A stretch of DNA of 64,000 bases from assembly GCF_026167665.1 (NCBI RefSeq), contig NZ_CP098740.1:2976001-3040000 (forward strand). The letters are read 5' to 3'. The stretch is from Streptomyces drozdowiczii (GTDB lineage Bacteria > Actinomycetota > Actinomycetes > Streptomycetales > Streptomycetaceae). A model generated the notes under the pieces. That model ran no database searches and had not been told where the DNA came from. It saw only the letters and a program-made list of their open reading frames with translations. Below are positions 36,754 to 46,005 of this stretch, in pieces. Each line of letters starts with the position of its first letter. Within the stretch, counting starts at the first letter, position 1. The translations under genes were made by a program, and so were the position numbers.

Positions 36754-37128
36754 TCAGGCCGTCAGCGGCTCGGCCTCCTCGTCCACGGCCGCGTCCCAGT
36801 CCGGAAAGACATCGAACAAGCGCCGCACGCCGAGGGCGGCGAGCACGCGGTTGACGTGGGAGCCCTCCTCCGCGCCCCGGGCGGGCAGGATCAGCCGCAG
36901 CCGGCCGCCGCAGGACCGCATCAGGCGGCGCAGGGCGATGAGCACCCCGACCCCGCTGGAATCGCAGAACTGGACACCGGACAGGTCGAGGACCACGTCG
37001 TGGCGGCCGACGGCCACCACCTCGTGGACGGACTGGCGGACGGTGGCCGAAGTCAGCAGGTCCAGTTCGCCGCCGATGTGCAGCACGGTCCACCCGCCCC
37101 GCTCGGTCTCCGAGACTTTCAGGGTCAC
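36754..37128 (-). CDS. STAS-domain anti-anti-sigma factor
   Basis: A 124-residue STAS protein of the SpoIIAA/BldG type. The phosphorylatable serine lies in DLSGVQFCDSSGVGVLIAL. Such proteins bind anti-sigma kinases like the HATPase protein encoded 1 kb away, although that pairing is only inferred. GTG 37128 starts just before VTLKVSETERGG. It is divergent from a sigma-factor gene across a region with a large inverted repeat. Confidence 0.88.
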   Translation of the reverse strand: MTLKVSETERGGWTVLHIGGELDLLTSATVRQSVHEVVAVGRHDVVLDLSGVQFCDSSGVGVLIALRRLMRSCGGRLRLILPARGAEEGSHVNRVLAALGVRRLFDVFPDWDAAVDEEAEPLTA

Positions 37129-37209
37129 GCGACTGGGCCTCTCGTTCCGGGGATTCCGGGGCAGCCCCAGTGATCCGGAAGTTAGCGTTCCTGCCTGGCG
37201 GCTGCCCCC

Positions 37210-37264
37210 GTACGTCCCTCGCGAAACACGCGTCTCGCAAAGAGGGCGTGTTCCCGGGACGTAC
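37210..37264. promoter_or_regulatory. Large nested inverted repeat between STAS and sigma-factor genes
   Basis: Outer arms GTACGTCCC (37210-37218)/GGGACGTAC (37256-37264) are perfect, and inner arms AACACGC (37225-37231)/GCGTGTT (37246-37252) are also perfect. It lies between divergent genes, so it is not a terminator of either. It is either an operator or a 5'-leader structure of the sigma-factor mRNA. Confidence 0.5.
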
Positions 37265-37365
37265 TTGTCGTAAAGGGGCGTGCTTCTCCGGGGGTGGGGA
37301 CTACATTCGGACAGGACGAGTGGGACAGGGACGCACAGGTCCGACGGTGGAGGGCTGGGGGGCAG

Positions 37366-37938
37366 ATGGCCGAAAACGCACCACCCCGCTGGGACCGCCG
37401 GATGCAGCAGCGGCTGTCGCGCGGCGAGGCCGCCGCCCTCGGCGAGATGTACGACCGGTTCGCCGCCCTCGTCCACAGCCAGGCCAACCGGATGCTGGAC
37501 GACGAGGACGCCGCCGCCGTGGTCACCCGCGAGGTCTTCGGCTACGTCTGGGAGAACCCGGACATGTACGACCCGAAGCAGGGCTCCATGCGGGCCTGGC
37601 TGGCCTTCCTCACGCACCGCGAGTCCGTACGGCGGCTGCGCGGCGAGCCGGACGACGACGAGGACCCCGACGATCCGGACGCCCTGGACGAGCGGGTCCG
37701 CCGGGCCACCGCCGCCGCCCGGGCCGACTACATCGTCGCCTCCATGCCGGCGCCGCTGCGGGCGGCCCTGGAGCTGGCCTACGTACAGCGCCGCGACTAC
37801 CGCCAGACCGCGGCGGACCTCGGCGTCACGGAGGACGAGGCGCGGCGGCGGCTGCGGCTCGGGCTCCAGCTGCTGTCCACCGCCCGGACCCGGCCGGTCG
37901 AGGGCGCCCCGCCGCCCGGATACGGGAGGGCGCTGTGA
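37366..37938 (+). CDS. ECF-like RNA polymerase sigma factor
   Basis: A protein of 190 residues (214 from GTG 37294) with sigma region 2 (AALGEMYDRFAALVHSQANR, VVTREVFGYVWENPDMYDP) and region 4 (MPAPLRAALELAYVQRRDYRQTAADLGVTEDEARRRLR, only partly canonical). ATG 37366 is preceded by GGGGGG; GTG 37294 is the alternative. Its stop overlaps the start of a zinc-finger anti-sigma gene (GTGA), the standard arrangement for a sigma/anti-sigma pair. Confidence 0.82.
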   Translation: MAENAPPRWDRRMQQRLSRGEAAALGEMYDRFAALVHSQANRMLDDEDAAAVVTREVFGYVWENPDMYDPKQGSMRAWLAFLTHRESVRRLRGEPDDDEDPDDPDALDERVRRATAAARADYIVASMPAPLRAALELAYVQRRDYRQTAADLGVTEDEARRRLRLGLQLLSTARTRPVEGAPPPGYGRAL

Positions 37939-39215
37939 GCGGCGGTGCGGGCGGCGACCCGGACGAGGAGGGCCGCGACGAGGTGCGCGGCGCCCGGCGC
38001 ATACCGGGCCCCAGGCCCGCCGCGGACGACTTCGGCGACCTGGGGCGCGTACCGCCGCCGGAGCCCGCCCGGCCGGAACCGGAACCCGAAGCGGAACGCG
38101 TACCGCGCCCCGCGACGCCCGCCCTCGTCCTCCCGCACCGGGTGCTCCAGGCCCTGCTGGGCGCCTGGGCGCTCGCCGCGTGCTCGGCCGAGGAGACCGA
38201 GGCCGTCGAGGCGCACCTCACCGAGTGCGCCCCCTGTGCCGAGGAGGCGCAGCGGCTGCGGGACGCGGTCGGGCTGCTGCACACCGACCGGAGCCTGGAT
38301 CTCGATCCGCTGCTGCGGTCCCGGGTGCTGGAGAGCTGCCTGAGCCGCCGCCCCGCGAAGATCCCGGTGCCGGACTGGGCGGCCCCGTACGACGCCGAGA
38401 CGGCGCGGCTCGACGCGCTGCTGCGGGACATCGACGCCGCCGAGTGGCACGCCCCGGTGCGGCTGAAGTGGTTCGAGGACGAACGGCAGGCGGGCCGCCG
38501 GACCACGGTCGCCGGGGTGATCGGGCACCTGATGAGCGTGGACGGCCTGGTGGGCGCCGCGCTCGGCCTGGACGACCCGCTCCCCGGCGCCCCGCTCACG
38601 CCGACCGCGCGCACCGAGGCGTACTGGTCGTCCGCCCGGCGCCCGCCCACCCGCGCGGTGCGTGAGCCGTGGCGCGAGCAGAGCCACACGCTGATCAGGA
38701 CCGTGTCGTTCGCGCGGCGCGGGGCCTCGGAGCTGTCCGTGCCGTACGGGAGCTTCGCGCTGCCGTTGCAGGACGCGATGCTGGACCGGGCCTTCGAGTG
38801 CTGGGTGCACGGGCGGGACATCGCGAAGGCGGTGGACTACCCGTACGAGCCGCCGGCCGCCGGGCATCTGCACCGGATGATCGACCTGGCGGCCCGGATG
38901 CTGCCGGGGGCGCTGCGGCGCCGGGCGGGGCTCGCGGGGCCGGCCAGGCGGCTGGTGCCGGCCGGGTCGCCGGGGCGCTCGCTGCACCTGGAGATCGAGG
39001 GCTCGGGCGGGGGCGACTGGTACATCGCGCTGGACTCCCCGGCCGCGCGCGGGTCCGCCGAGCAGGTGGTGGCGCAGGTCGCGCTGGAGGGCGTGGAGTT
39101 CTGCCGGCTGGTGGCGGGGCACGTACGGCCGGTGGACGCGGCGGCCGGGCAGCGCGGGGACCGCGAGGCGATCAGCGACGTGCTGTGCGCCGCCGCCTCG
39201 CTCAGCAGGCTGTGA
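37935..39215 (+). CDS. ZAS-type anti-sigma factor fused to a mycothiol-dependent isomerase-like (MDMPI/DinB) domain
   Basis: A 426-residue protein. After a disordered N-terminus (1-60) comes a zinc-binding anti-sigma domain with His94, Cys98 and Cys101 (HLTECAPC). Residues about 135-290 form a four-helix MDMPI_N/DinB-type bundle (LKWFEDERQAGRRTTVAGVI; ECWVHGRDIAKAV), followed by an alpha/beta C-terminal domain. There is no membrane helix. ZAS domains release their sigma factor on oxidation, and MDMPI domains are linked to mycothiol, so this may be a thiol-responsive anti-sigma factor; that link is inference. Confidence 0.8.
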   Translation: MSGGAGGDPDEEGRDEVRGARRIPGPRPAADDFGDLGRVPPPEPARPEPEPEAERVPRPATPALVLPHRVLQALLGAWALAACSAEETEAVEAHLTECAPCAEEAQRLRDAVGLLHTDRSLDLDPLLRSRVLESCLSRRPAKIPVPDWAAPYDAETARLDALLRDIDAAEWHAPVRLKWFEDERQAGRRTTVAGVIGHLMSVDGLVGAALGLDDPLPGAPLTPTARTEAYWSSARRPPTRAVREPWREQSHTLIRTVSFARRGASELSVPYGSFALPLQDAMLDRAFECWVHGRDIAKAVDYPYEPPAAGHLHRMIDLAARMLPGALRRRAGLAGPARRLVPAGSPGRSLHLEIEGSGGGDWYIALDSPAARGSAEQVVAQVALEGVEFCRLVAGHVRPVDAAAGQRGDREAISDVLCAAASLSRL

Positions 39216-39224
39216 GCACCCCGC

Positions 39225-40093
39225 TCAGTCGAAGACGACCGTGCGGCGGCCGTTGAGCAGGATGCGGCGCTCCGCGTGCCACTTCACCGCGCGGGCCAGG
39301 GCCTGGCACTCCACGTCGCGGCCGATGGCGACGAGCTGGTCGGGGTGACGCCGTGGCCGACGCGCTCGACCTCCTGCTCGATGATCGGGCCCTCGTCCAG
39401 GTCGGCGGTGACGTAGTGGGCGGTGGCGCCGATGAGCTTCACACCGCGCGCGTGCGCCTGGTGGTACGGCTTCGCGCCCTTGAAGCTCGGCAGGAAGGAG
39501 TGGTGGATGTTGATGATCCGGCCGCTGAGCTGCTTGCACAGGTCGTCCGAGAGGACCTGCATGTAGCGGGCCAGGACGACCAGCTCGACGTTCTCCTCGC
39601 GGACCAGGTCCAGCAGCTCCGCCTCGGCCTGCGGCTTGTTGTCGCGGGTCACCGGGATGTGCCGGAAGGGCACGTCGTACGAGGCGACCAGCTCGGCGAA
39701 GTCCGGGTGGTTGGACACCACGGCGGCGATCTCGACCGGCAGGGCGCCGATCCGGGACCGGAAGAGCAGGTCGTTGAGGCAGTGGCCGAACTTGCTGACC
39801 ATGAGCACGATCCGCATGCGCTCCGAGGCGCGGTGGATCTGCCAGTCCATGGCGAAGGAGTCACCGATCGCGGCGAAGCTGGCCCGCAGCTTGTCGACGG
39901 TGACCGGGGTGCCCGCCGAGAAGTGGACGCGCATGAAGAACAGCCCGGTGTCGTGGTCCCCGAACTGCTGGCTGTCCTCGATGTTGCAGCCGGTCATGAA
40001 GAGGTAGCTCGACACGGCGTGCACGATGCCCTGTTTGTCGGGGCAGGACAGCGTGAGGACGTACTGGTCGGGGGCAGGCTGCGGCGCGGTCAT
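39225..40093 (-). CDS. purU: Formyltetrahydrofolate deformylase, frameshifted
   Basis: PurU hydrolyses 10-formyl-THF to formate and THF, balancing one-carbon units and supplying formate. It is about 289 residues, the usual length. An N-terminal ACT domain ([20 protein letters not shown]) precedes a formyltransferase domain ([32 protein letters not shown]). The frame breaks in the G4 run 39342-39345 after GHGVTP; adding one base restores [19 protein letters not shown] and the stop at 39225. ATG 40093 starts the protein. Confidence 0.9.
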
Positions 40094-40121
40094 CCCCGTA
40101 GCGTGCCACACCGGCCGGGCA

Positions 40122-40619
40122 TCAGGCGGACCTGGTCAGAATGCGGAGGACGTCCAGGGAGCGCGGCGGGGTGCCGGGGTCCTCGCCGTCGTTGGAGGCG
40201 AGCAGCACATGCGCCTCGCGGGCGGCGGCGACCGCCTCCGGCCAGCCGGGGTGCTCCAGGTAGACGGAGACGGGCGCGTCCGCTCCGACCTGGTGCAGGA
40301 TGCGCAGCACCCGGAGCACGGCGGCGTCCACGAGGGCGGCCTCGGTGGCGTCCCGGAAGATCGTGCCGACGTACTTCTCGGCGGACCAGTTGTCGAGCCA
40401 GGTGTCCTCGACCAGGCGGTACACGGCGTCGGTGACGTCGCCGTACCCCTCGCGGCCGGCCAGCCAGCACTCGCGGTGGAAGACGGGGTCGGAGAGCATG
40501 TGCAGCGCCGAGCGCACGTTGCTGCGCCAGCGCCACCACGGAAGGTCGTTGAGCGGCATGCCGCCCATGGTGGAGGAGCGACGGCCGCGACGGGAAGAGT
40601 TCTCGGAACCTTGCTGCAC
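40122..40619 (-). CDS. Conserved hypothetical protein
   Basis: A protein of 165 residues from GTG 40619, or 148 from ATG 40568. It has no membrane segment or signal peptide. Features: PWWRWRSNVRSALHMLSDPV, RECWLAGREGYGDVTDAVYR and a C-terminal half resembling a small alpha/beta fold (VSVYLEHPGWPEAVAAAREA). I do not recognise the family. It lies upstream of purU on the same strand with a 28-base gap, so the two may be co-transcribed. Confidence 0.7.
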   Translation of the reverse strand: MQQGSENSSRRGRRSSTMGGMPLNDLPWWRWRSNVRSALHMLSDPVFHRECWLAGREGYGDVTDAVYRLVEDTWLDNWSAEKYVGTIFRDATEAALVDAAVLRVLRILHQVGADAPVSVYLEHPGWPEAVAAAREAHVLLASNDGEDPGTPPRSLDVLRILTRSA

Positions 40620-40742
40620 GGTTGTCGATCGTACGTTCCCTTTTCGGTGCCCTTGACCGGCCCCCGGCGTTCACGGTGACGTCACCCGCCGTTGACGGCT
40701 CCACACCACGGCGTTACCCGGGGCGGGGAAAGGTCTCGGTCC

Positions 40743-42023
40743 ATGACCGGACGGCGACGCCCCCTTCCCTCCCGCCCCTTCGGACTGCTCACCGGCGCGG
40801 TGACGGCCGGGGCCCTGCTGCTGTCCGGCTGCGGCGCGCTCCCTGGGGGTTCGGGGGACTCCAGGGAGCGCGTCACCGTCATGACCTGGGCGCCGAGCGG
40901 CGCCTCCGGCCCGGACGCCGTGAACATGGCCGGGATGACCGCCATGGCCAAGGCGTACGAGCGCTGGATCAACGCGCGGGGCGGGATCGACGGGCACGAG
41001 CTGCGCGTCCTCACCTGTGACGAACAGGACGCCTGGACCGGCGCGGGGGACTGCGCCCGCAAGGCCGTCGAGGAGAAGGCGGTCGCGGTCGTCGGCTCGT
41101 ACAGCCGGCACGGGCGGGCGTACATGGCCCCGCTGGAGGTCGCCGGAATCCCGTACATCGGCGGTTACGGCGCCTCCGAGGAGGAGTTCCGCAGCTATGC
41201 CGCCTACCCGGTGACCGGGGGCCAGTCCGCGCTGCTCGCCGGGACCGCCGAGCAGCTGGCGCACGACTGCGACCGGATCTCGCTGGTGCGCCCGGACACC
41301 CTGTCCGGCGACAGCCAGGCATGGCTGCTGCGCACCGGCCTCAAGGAGGCGGGGCGGCCCGCGCCGCTCGACATACCGGCCGCCGAGGGCGCCACCTCGT
41401 ACGACGCGGAAGCGGAACACGCGCTGTCCGGCGCGGGCGCGACCGGCGGCTGCGTGACGTCCGTGCTGGGCGACCGCACGGAGACCTTCTTCGACTCGTT
41501 CCGGCGGCTGGAACCGGAGGGTGCCGCCGTGCGCGTGGCCTCCGTGCTCGGCAGCGTGGGGCAGCCGCTCATCGACCGCACCGGCGGCCGGAACAGCCCG
41601 TTCGAGGGGGCGTACGTCACCGGCTGGTACCCGCCCCCGGGCGACGCCAGGTGGAACCCGATGCGGAAGGTGATCCGCGAGCACGCCTTCGGCGACAACC
41701 GGATCGACCCGGACGACACGGGCGTGCAGACCACCTGGATCGCGTACACCGCGCTGAAGTCGGTCATCGAGTCGATGCGCGAGTCCGATATCACCGCGGC
41801 GAAGCTCACCCGGGCCCTCGGCCAAGGCGTCCGCGCCGACACCGGGGGCCTCACGCCCCCGCTGCGCTGGCGCTACGAGGACATGATCGGCTCCCGGTCC
41901 TACCCGCGTGTCGTCAACACCGAGGTGACGTTCCAGGTGGTGCGCGACGGGCGGCTGGTCGCGGCGCGCAAGGGCTTCGTGGACGTCACGGAGACCATGG
42001 CCGAGGCCAGCGCGACCCGCTGA
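40743..42023 (+). CDS. ABC-type solute-binding lipoprotein, branched-chain amino-acid receptor-like
   Basis: A 426-residue lipoprotein. The lipobox is LLLSGC with Cys30 after a basic N-terminus. The mature part resembles periplasmic-binding-protein type I receptors of the Leu/Ile/Val-binding group (AKAYERWINARGGIDGHELR, EKAVAVVGSYSRHGRAYM, PYIGGYGASEEEF). No permease or ATPase gene is adjacent, so it is either an orphan receptor or part of a sensory system. Convergent with the next gene with no gap. Confidence 0.82.
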   Translation: MTGRRRPLPSRPFGLLTGAVTAGALLLSGCGALPGGSGDSRERVTVMTWAPSGASGPDAVNMAGMTAMAKAYERWINARGGIDGHELRVLTCDEQDAWTGAGDCARKAVEEKAVAVVGSYSRHGRAYMAPLEVAGIPYIGGYGASEEEFRSYAAYPVTGGQSALLAGTAEQLAHDCDRISLVRPDTLSGDSQAWLLRTGLKEAGRPAPLDIPAAEGATSYDAEAEHALSGAGATGGCVTSVLGDRTETFFDSFRRLEPEGAAVRVASVLGSVGQPLIDRTGGRNSPFEGAYVTGWYPPPGDARWNPMRKVIREHAFGDNRIDPDDTGVQTTWIAYTALKSVIESMRESDITAAKLTRALGQGVRADTGGLTPPLRWRYEDMIGSRSYPRVVNTEVTFQVVRDGRLVAARKGFVDVTETMAEASATR

Positions 42024-43451
42024 TCAGAGCGCGGTCGCCTGGCGCGTCGTCAGCCCGTACTTCTGGGCGATCTTGTTCCACAGCGCGGCCGCCTCCTGCT
42101 TCGCCTTGCTGGCCTCGCCGCTCTTCACGGTCGCCTGCTGGGTGTGCGAGGTGGTCCTGGCGTGGCCGTGCTTGCAGACCTTCTTGCTCTTGGCCTGCGT
42201 CGCCCAGGCCGCGTAGTGGTCGTCGGCGGACGCGGACGCCTGCCACGCCCGGGTGAGCGCGGAGGTCAGCCGGTCGTGGTCCGGCAGCTTGTCCACGGAG
42301 AGCGCCTTGAGCCGGGTGACCAGGTCGCGGCGCTGCTCGGCCGCGCCCTTGAGGTCGGAGACGGCCGTGTCCAGGTCGCGGCAGGACTTGGTCTTCTCGA
42401 CCGCCCCGATCACCGCCGCGCGGCTGTTGTTGCTGTCCGCGAGGAGCTTGTCCAACTCCTCGGCCTGCGGCTTCGCCGGGTCGGCGGCGGGCTGTTCCTT
42501 CTCCTTGGACGGTTCCCCGGCGGCCGGTGAACTCGCGGACGCCACCGGCTGCTTGGCGTCCTTGTCGTCGTCGCCGCCGCTCATCAGCGCGCCGGCGCCG
42601 AGCCCGATCACCGCGCAGCCGACGACGACGGCCGCGATCAGCGGCACCGCGCCGGACTTCTTGCGCCGCCCGCCGTCGCCCTCGTCGAGCCCCGGCCCGT
42701 CCTGCGGACCGCTGTACGGGGGCGGCGGCTGCTGGAAGCCCTGCTGCGGCGGGGGGCCCGCCTGGTACGGCTGCTGCTGCGGGCGCTGCTGGTACGGGGG
42801 CTGCTGCTGGGCCGGGTCGAACCGGGGCATCTGCTGCGTCGCGCCCTCGGGCTCGTCGCTGCGGAAGAGGTTGTCGAACTCGGCGGGCGGCTGCCGCTCG
42901 CCGGGCGTCCCGGGCCGGATGCCGTACGGGGCGCCGCCGGGCACCGGCGGGATGTACTGCGTCGCCTCGGCGTCCCCGCCGCCGCCCTGGGGGCCCTGCG
43001 CGGCGCGGCCCAGGAACTGCGTGGACTCCGCGGGGTTCTCCGGCGGCAGCCCGCCGGGTATCGGCGCGATGTACTGCGTGGCGTCGGCGTCCCCGCCGGG
43101 AGCGCCGCTCTCGGGCGGCAGCGGCTGCGCGGGCGGCAGGGGCGCGGCGCCCTGGTTCCCGCCGTACGGGGCGCCGTACGCGTCCTGCCGGCCGTACCCG
43201 CCCTGCTGCTGCCCGTACGGATCCGGCTGCTGCTGGTACGGCTGCTGCTGCGGCTGCCCGTACGCGTCCTGGTTCCCGCCGTTCTCCGGGCCCCACGACT
43301 GCCCCCACGGCCGGCCGCCGGCCGGGGCCGCCTGGTCCGCCGCTCTGCCCGGCGTCCAGGGCTCGCCGCCGTCCGAGGGCAGCACGACACCCTCGTGCGC
43401 GGGTCGTACAGCAGGGTGCTGCTGCTCGTCGCCCTGTCCGCTCTGTGTCAC
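42024..43451 (-). CDS. Pro/Gln-rich single-pass membrane protein
   Basis: A 475-residue protein. The N-terminal 250 residues are low complexity, with many QQQPYQQ and ATQYI(A/P)P(I/V)PGG units, followed by one membrane helix (VPLIAAVVVGCAVIGLGAGA) and an extracytoplasmic Lys/Ala-rich helical domain of about 190 residues with two Cys (SCRDLDTAV; KVCKHGH). The repeated ATQYI/ATQQMP motifs resemble cytoplasmic tails of actinobacterial membrane proteins that bind FHA or similar partners, but no function is known. Confidence 0.78.
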   Translation of the reverse strand: MTQSGQGDEQQHPAVRPAHEGVVLPSDGGEPWTPGRAADQAAPAGGRPWGQSWGPENGGNQDAYGQPQQQPYQQQPDPYGQQQGGYGRQDAYGAPYGGNQGAAPLPPAQPLPPESGAPGGDADATQYIAPIPGGLPPENPAESTQFLGRAAQGPQGGGGDAEATQYIPPVPGGAPYGIRPGTPGERQPPAEFDNLFRSDEPEGATQQMPRFDPAQQQPPYQQRPQQQPYQAGPPPQQGFQQPPPPYSGPQDGPGLDEGDGGRRKKSGAVPLIAAVVVGCAVIGLGAGALMSGGDDDKDAKQPVASASSPAAGEPSKEKEQPAADPAKPQAEELDKLLADSNNSRAAVIGAVEKTKSCRDLDTAVSDLKGAAEQRRDLVTRLKALSVDKLPDHDRLTSALTRAWQASASADDHYAAWATQAKSKKVCKHGHARTTSHTQQATVKSGEASKAKQEAAALWNKIAQKYGLTTRQATAL

Positions 43452-43604
43452 CGGGACTCCTACGTGCGTGTCAACTATGGAATCGTCGGCTCACGCTATC
43501 GGGTGGCGACCGCGGTATGCCAAGTGCCCGTGGTCCGCAGCACACCCGTGACACAGGGTGCAACGCCGCGACCTCGTGAGACGCGGTCAGGGGCCCGCCC
43601 CGGT

Positions 43605-44987
43605 TCACGCCGCCTGGAGCTCCAGCCGCGCCCCGAACTCGCGTACCGCGGGCTCGTCCCCGTACGGCAGGAGGCGCTGCTGAAGGTCCTCCAGATACTC
43701 CGCGCCCCGGGTCGAGCGCACCGTGCCGAGCAGCTCCATCGCCCGGGTCCCCGTGTGGCACGCCTGCTCCACCTCGCGCAGTTGCACCTGGGCCGTGGCC
43801 AGCAGCGCGAGGCCGATGCCGCGGCGCCGGGCGCGGGACTCCGGGTGGCCGTCCAGGGACTCCTTCGCCCGGCGCGCGGCGGCCTCCGCCTGCCCCAGGT
43901 CCCGGTGGCAGTGGGCGAGTTCGTCCGCGAGGTAGGCGTGGTCGAAGTGGGCGATCCAGTCCGGGTCGTCCCCGCTGTCCGGCTCGGCCCGCTCCAGGGC
44001 GGCCTCGGCCCGGCCCGCGATCTCCAGGCAGGTGCGGGCGTCTCCGAGCAGCGCGTGGCCGCGCGCCTCCGCCGCGTAGAACATCGCCTCCGCGCGCGGG
44101 GTGACCCGGCCGCGCGCCCCCTCCTGCGCGGCCCGCGCCAGCTGGGCGATCTCGCGCGGGTTGCCGAGCTGGGCGGCGAGGTGGCTCATCGAGGCGGCCA
44201 GCACATAGCCGCCGTAGGCCCGGTCGCCCGCCGCCTGCGCGAGGCGCAGGGCTTGGATGTAGTAGCGCTGGGCCAGGCCCGGCTGACCGGTGTCGATGGC
44301 CATGTAGCCGGCGAGTTCGGTGAGCCGGGAGACCGCGGCGAAGAGCTGACGGCCCGTCGATTCGCGGTACGCCCCCGAAAGGAGCCCGGAGACCACGCTG
44401 TTGAGGTAGTGCACGAGGACCGGGCGCACATGCCCGCTGCCGAAGCGGTGGTCGAGGTCGACCAGCGCGGCCGTCGTCGCCCGCACCGCCTCCACGTCCG
44501 CCATCCCGACCCGGGACCCGGAGGCCCGGGCGACCTGCGGGTCGGCGCCGGTGATCAGCCAGTCGCGGCTGGGCTCCACGAGCGCGGACGAGGCGACCGC
44601 CGAGCCGGTGAGGAAGTCGCGGCGGCCGACGTCGCTGCGCCACAGCTCGCAGACCTGCTCGATCGCCCCGATCACCGTCGGCGCGAACTGGAGGCCGACG
44701 CCCGAGGCGAGGTTCTTGCCGTTGGCCATGCCGATCTCGTCGATCGTGACCGTACGGCCGAGCTTGCGGCCCAGCGCCTCGGCGATGGTGCCCGGCGCCC
44801 GGCCGCGCGGCTGCTGGCCGCGCAGCCAGCGGGCCACGGAGGTCTTGTCGTAGCGGAGGTCGAGGCCGCGTTCGGCGCCGACCATGTTGACCCGGCGGGC
44901 CAGGCCCGCGTTGGAGCATCCGGCTTCCTGGATGAGCGCCTGGAGCCGTTCGTTCGGCTGACGTGCGACGAGTGGCCTGGCTGCCAT
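43605..44987 (-). CDS. HTH/TPR transcriptional regulator
   Basis: A 460-residue cytoplasmic regulator. An N-terminal lambda-like HTH (ERLQALIQEAGCSNAGLARR, TSVARWLRGQQPRG) is followed by about eight TPR-like helical repeats (for example LAQRYYIQALRLAQAAGDRA; VQLREVEQACHTGTRAMELL). This architecture is common among Streptomyces developmental and antibiotic regulators of the NsdA kind. ATG 44987 has GGGGGA upstream. A perfect inverted repeat (45006-45031) just upstream suggests autoregulation. Confidence 0.82.
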   Translation of the reverse strand: MAARPLVARQPNERLQALIQEAGCSNAGLARRVNMVGAERGLDLRYDKTSVARWLRGQQPRGRAPGTIAEALGRKLGRTVTIDEIGMANGKNLASGVGLQFAPTVIGAIEQVCELWRSDVGRRDFLTGSAVASSALVEPSRDWLITGADPQVARASGSRVGMADVEAVRATTAALVDLDHRFGSGHVRPVLVHYLNSVVSGLLSGAYRESTGRQLFAAVSRLTELAGYMAIDTGQPGLAQRYYIQALRLAQAAGDRAYGGYVLAASMSHLAAQLGNPREIAQLARAAQEGARGRVTPRAEAMFYAAEARGHALLGDARTCLEIAGRAEAALERAEPDSGDDPDWIAHFDHAYLADELAHCHRDLGQAEAAARRAKESLDGHPESRARRRGIGLALLATAQVQLREVEQACHTGTRAMELLGTVRSTRGAEYLEDLQQRLLPYGDEPAVREFGARLELQAA

Positions 44988-45005
44988 GTGTGTCCCCCTG
45001 AGGCC

Positions 45006-45031
45006 GCAGTGATAGGTGGCGGGATCACTGC
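45006..45031. promoter_or_regulatory. Perfect inverted repeat upstream of the HTH/TPR regulator
   Basis: GCAGTGAT (45006-45013), 10-base spacer, ATCACTGC (45024-45031). It is 19 bases upstream of the regulator start and within the 300-base divergent region shared with the prim-pol gene (44988-45288). A TAAAAT box at 45114-45119 is a possible -10 element. The rest of this region shows nothing clear. Confidence 0.5.
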
Positions 45032-45288
45032 CCGACATATGACTGAGAAATGCGCCGATTCATCGTGTTGGTCACTTTCCGCGCGACTTACCTCATTCGT
45101 CACGGCCGGTCACTAAAATGCCGCGCCGGACCGCACGGGACGACACCGGCCGGACGTCCCGTAACCAGCTACCCGCCCCGGGCCCGTGCCTCTCCCACGC
45201 GCCCCCGCCCGTGCATCCGTGCGCCCCGTATGCGGAACCGCGCACCGGGCGGCCGTAACTCTTCGTGAAGCCCGTAGTTGAGCCGGAC

Positions 45289-45969
45289 GTGGAAGAGCCC
45301 ATCGGAGTCATGGAAGCCGCACAGGTCCCCCGGCAGCGCGTGGAGCAGCTGCTCGACGCCGCCGTGCGGTACACGGAGGAGAGGCACTGGGACGTGTGCC
45401 CGGGCACCTGGCTGGAGCCGTCCGGCGGCGGCCGCCGGTGCTCGTGCGGCGAGGAGGCGTGCGCCGCGCCCGGCGCCCATCCCACCGGGGAGGGCTGGGC
45501 GGACGGCGCCACCGGCAGCGGCGCGGCGGCCCGCCGGATGTGGACCCAGCGGCCGGGGGCGGCGGTGCTGCTGCCCACCGGGCGCGCGTTCGACGCCGTG
45601 GACGTGCCGGAGTCGGCGGGCTTCCTGGCGCTCGCCCGGATGGAGCGGATGAGCCTGCCGCTCGGCCCGGTCACCCGCACCCCGGACCGCCGCATGCAGT
45701 TCTTCGTGCTGCCCGGCGCCGCCGCGAAGGCGGACGACCTGGTCCGCCGGGCCGGGTGGAACGCCGCGTCGATCGGCCTGCGCGGGGTCGGCGAGGGCGG
45801 TTACGTCGTCGCGCCGCCGACCCGGGTCGGCGGGGTCGGCGCGGTGCAGTGGGCCCGCTCCCCCACGACCGCCAACCGCTGGCTGCCCGAGGTCGAGGAG
45901 CTGATCGGGCCGCTCGCGTACGCCTGCGGGCGCGCGGCGGCCGACACGCGCCAGAAGCGCCTTTCGTAG
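45289..45969 (+). CDS. Bifunctional DNA primase/polymerase N-terminal domain protein
   Basis: A 226-residue protein with a prim-pol-like fold (VQQLL..AAVRYTEERHWDV, GAHPTGEGW, WTQRPGAAVLLPTGRAFDAV). A Cys/His cluster CSCGEEACAAPGAH could bind zinc. Such stand-alone domains are common in Streptomyces and often lack proven polymerase activity; function unclear. GTG 45289 is preferred; GTG 45265 and ATG 45310 are alternatives. 36 bases upstream of the ABC transporter genes. Confidence 0.72.
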   Translation: MEEPIGVMEAAQVPRQRVEQLLDAAVRYTEERHWDVCPGTWLEPSGGGRRCSCGEEACAAPGAHPTGEGWADGATGSGAAARRMWTQRPGAAVLLPTGRAFDAVDVPESAGFLALARMERMSLPLGPVTRTPDRRMQFFVLPGAAAKADDLVRRAGWNAASIGLRGVGEGGYVVAPPTRVGGVGAVQWARSPTTANRWLPEVEELIGPLAYACGRAAADTRQKRLS

Positions 45970-46005
45970 GGTGGTCCCCGCGTACGTACGGGGACTTCGA
46001 AAGGC

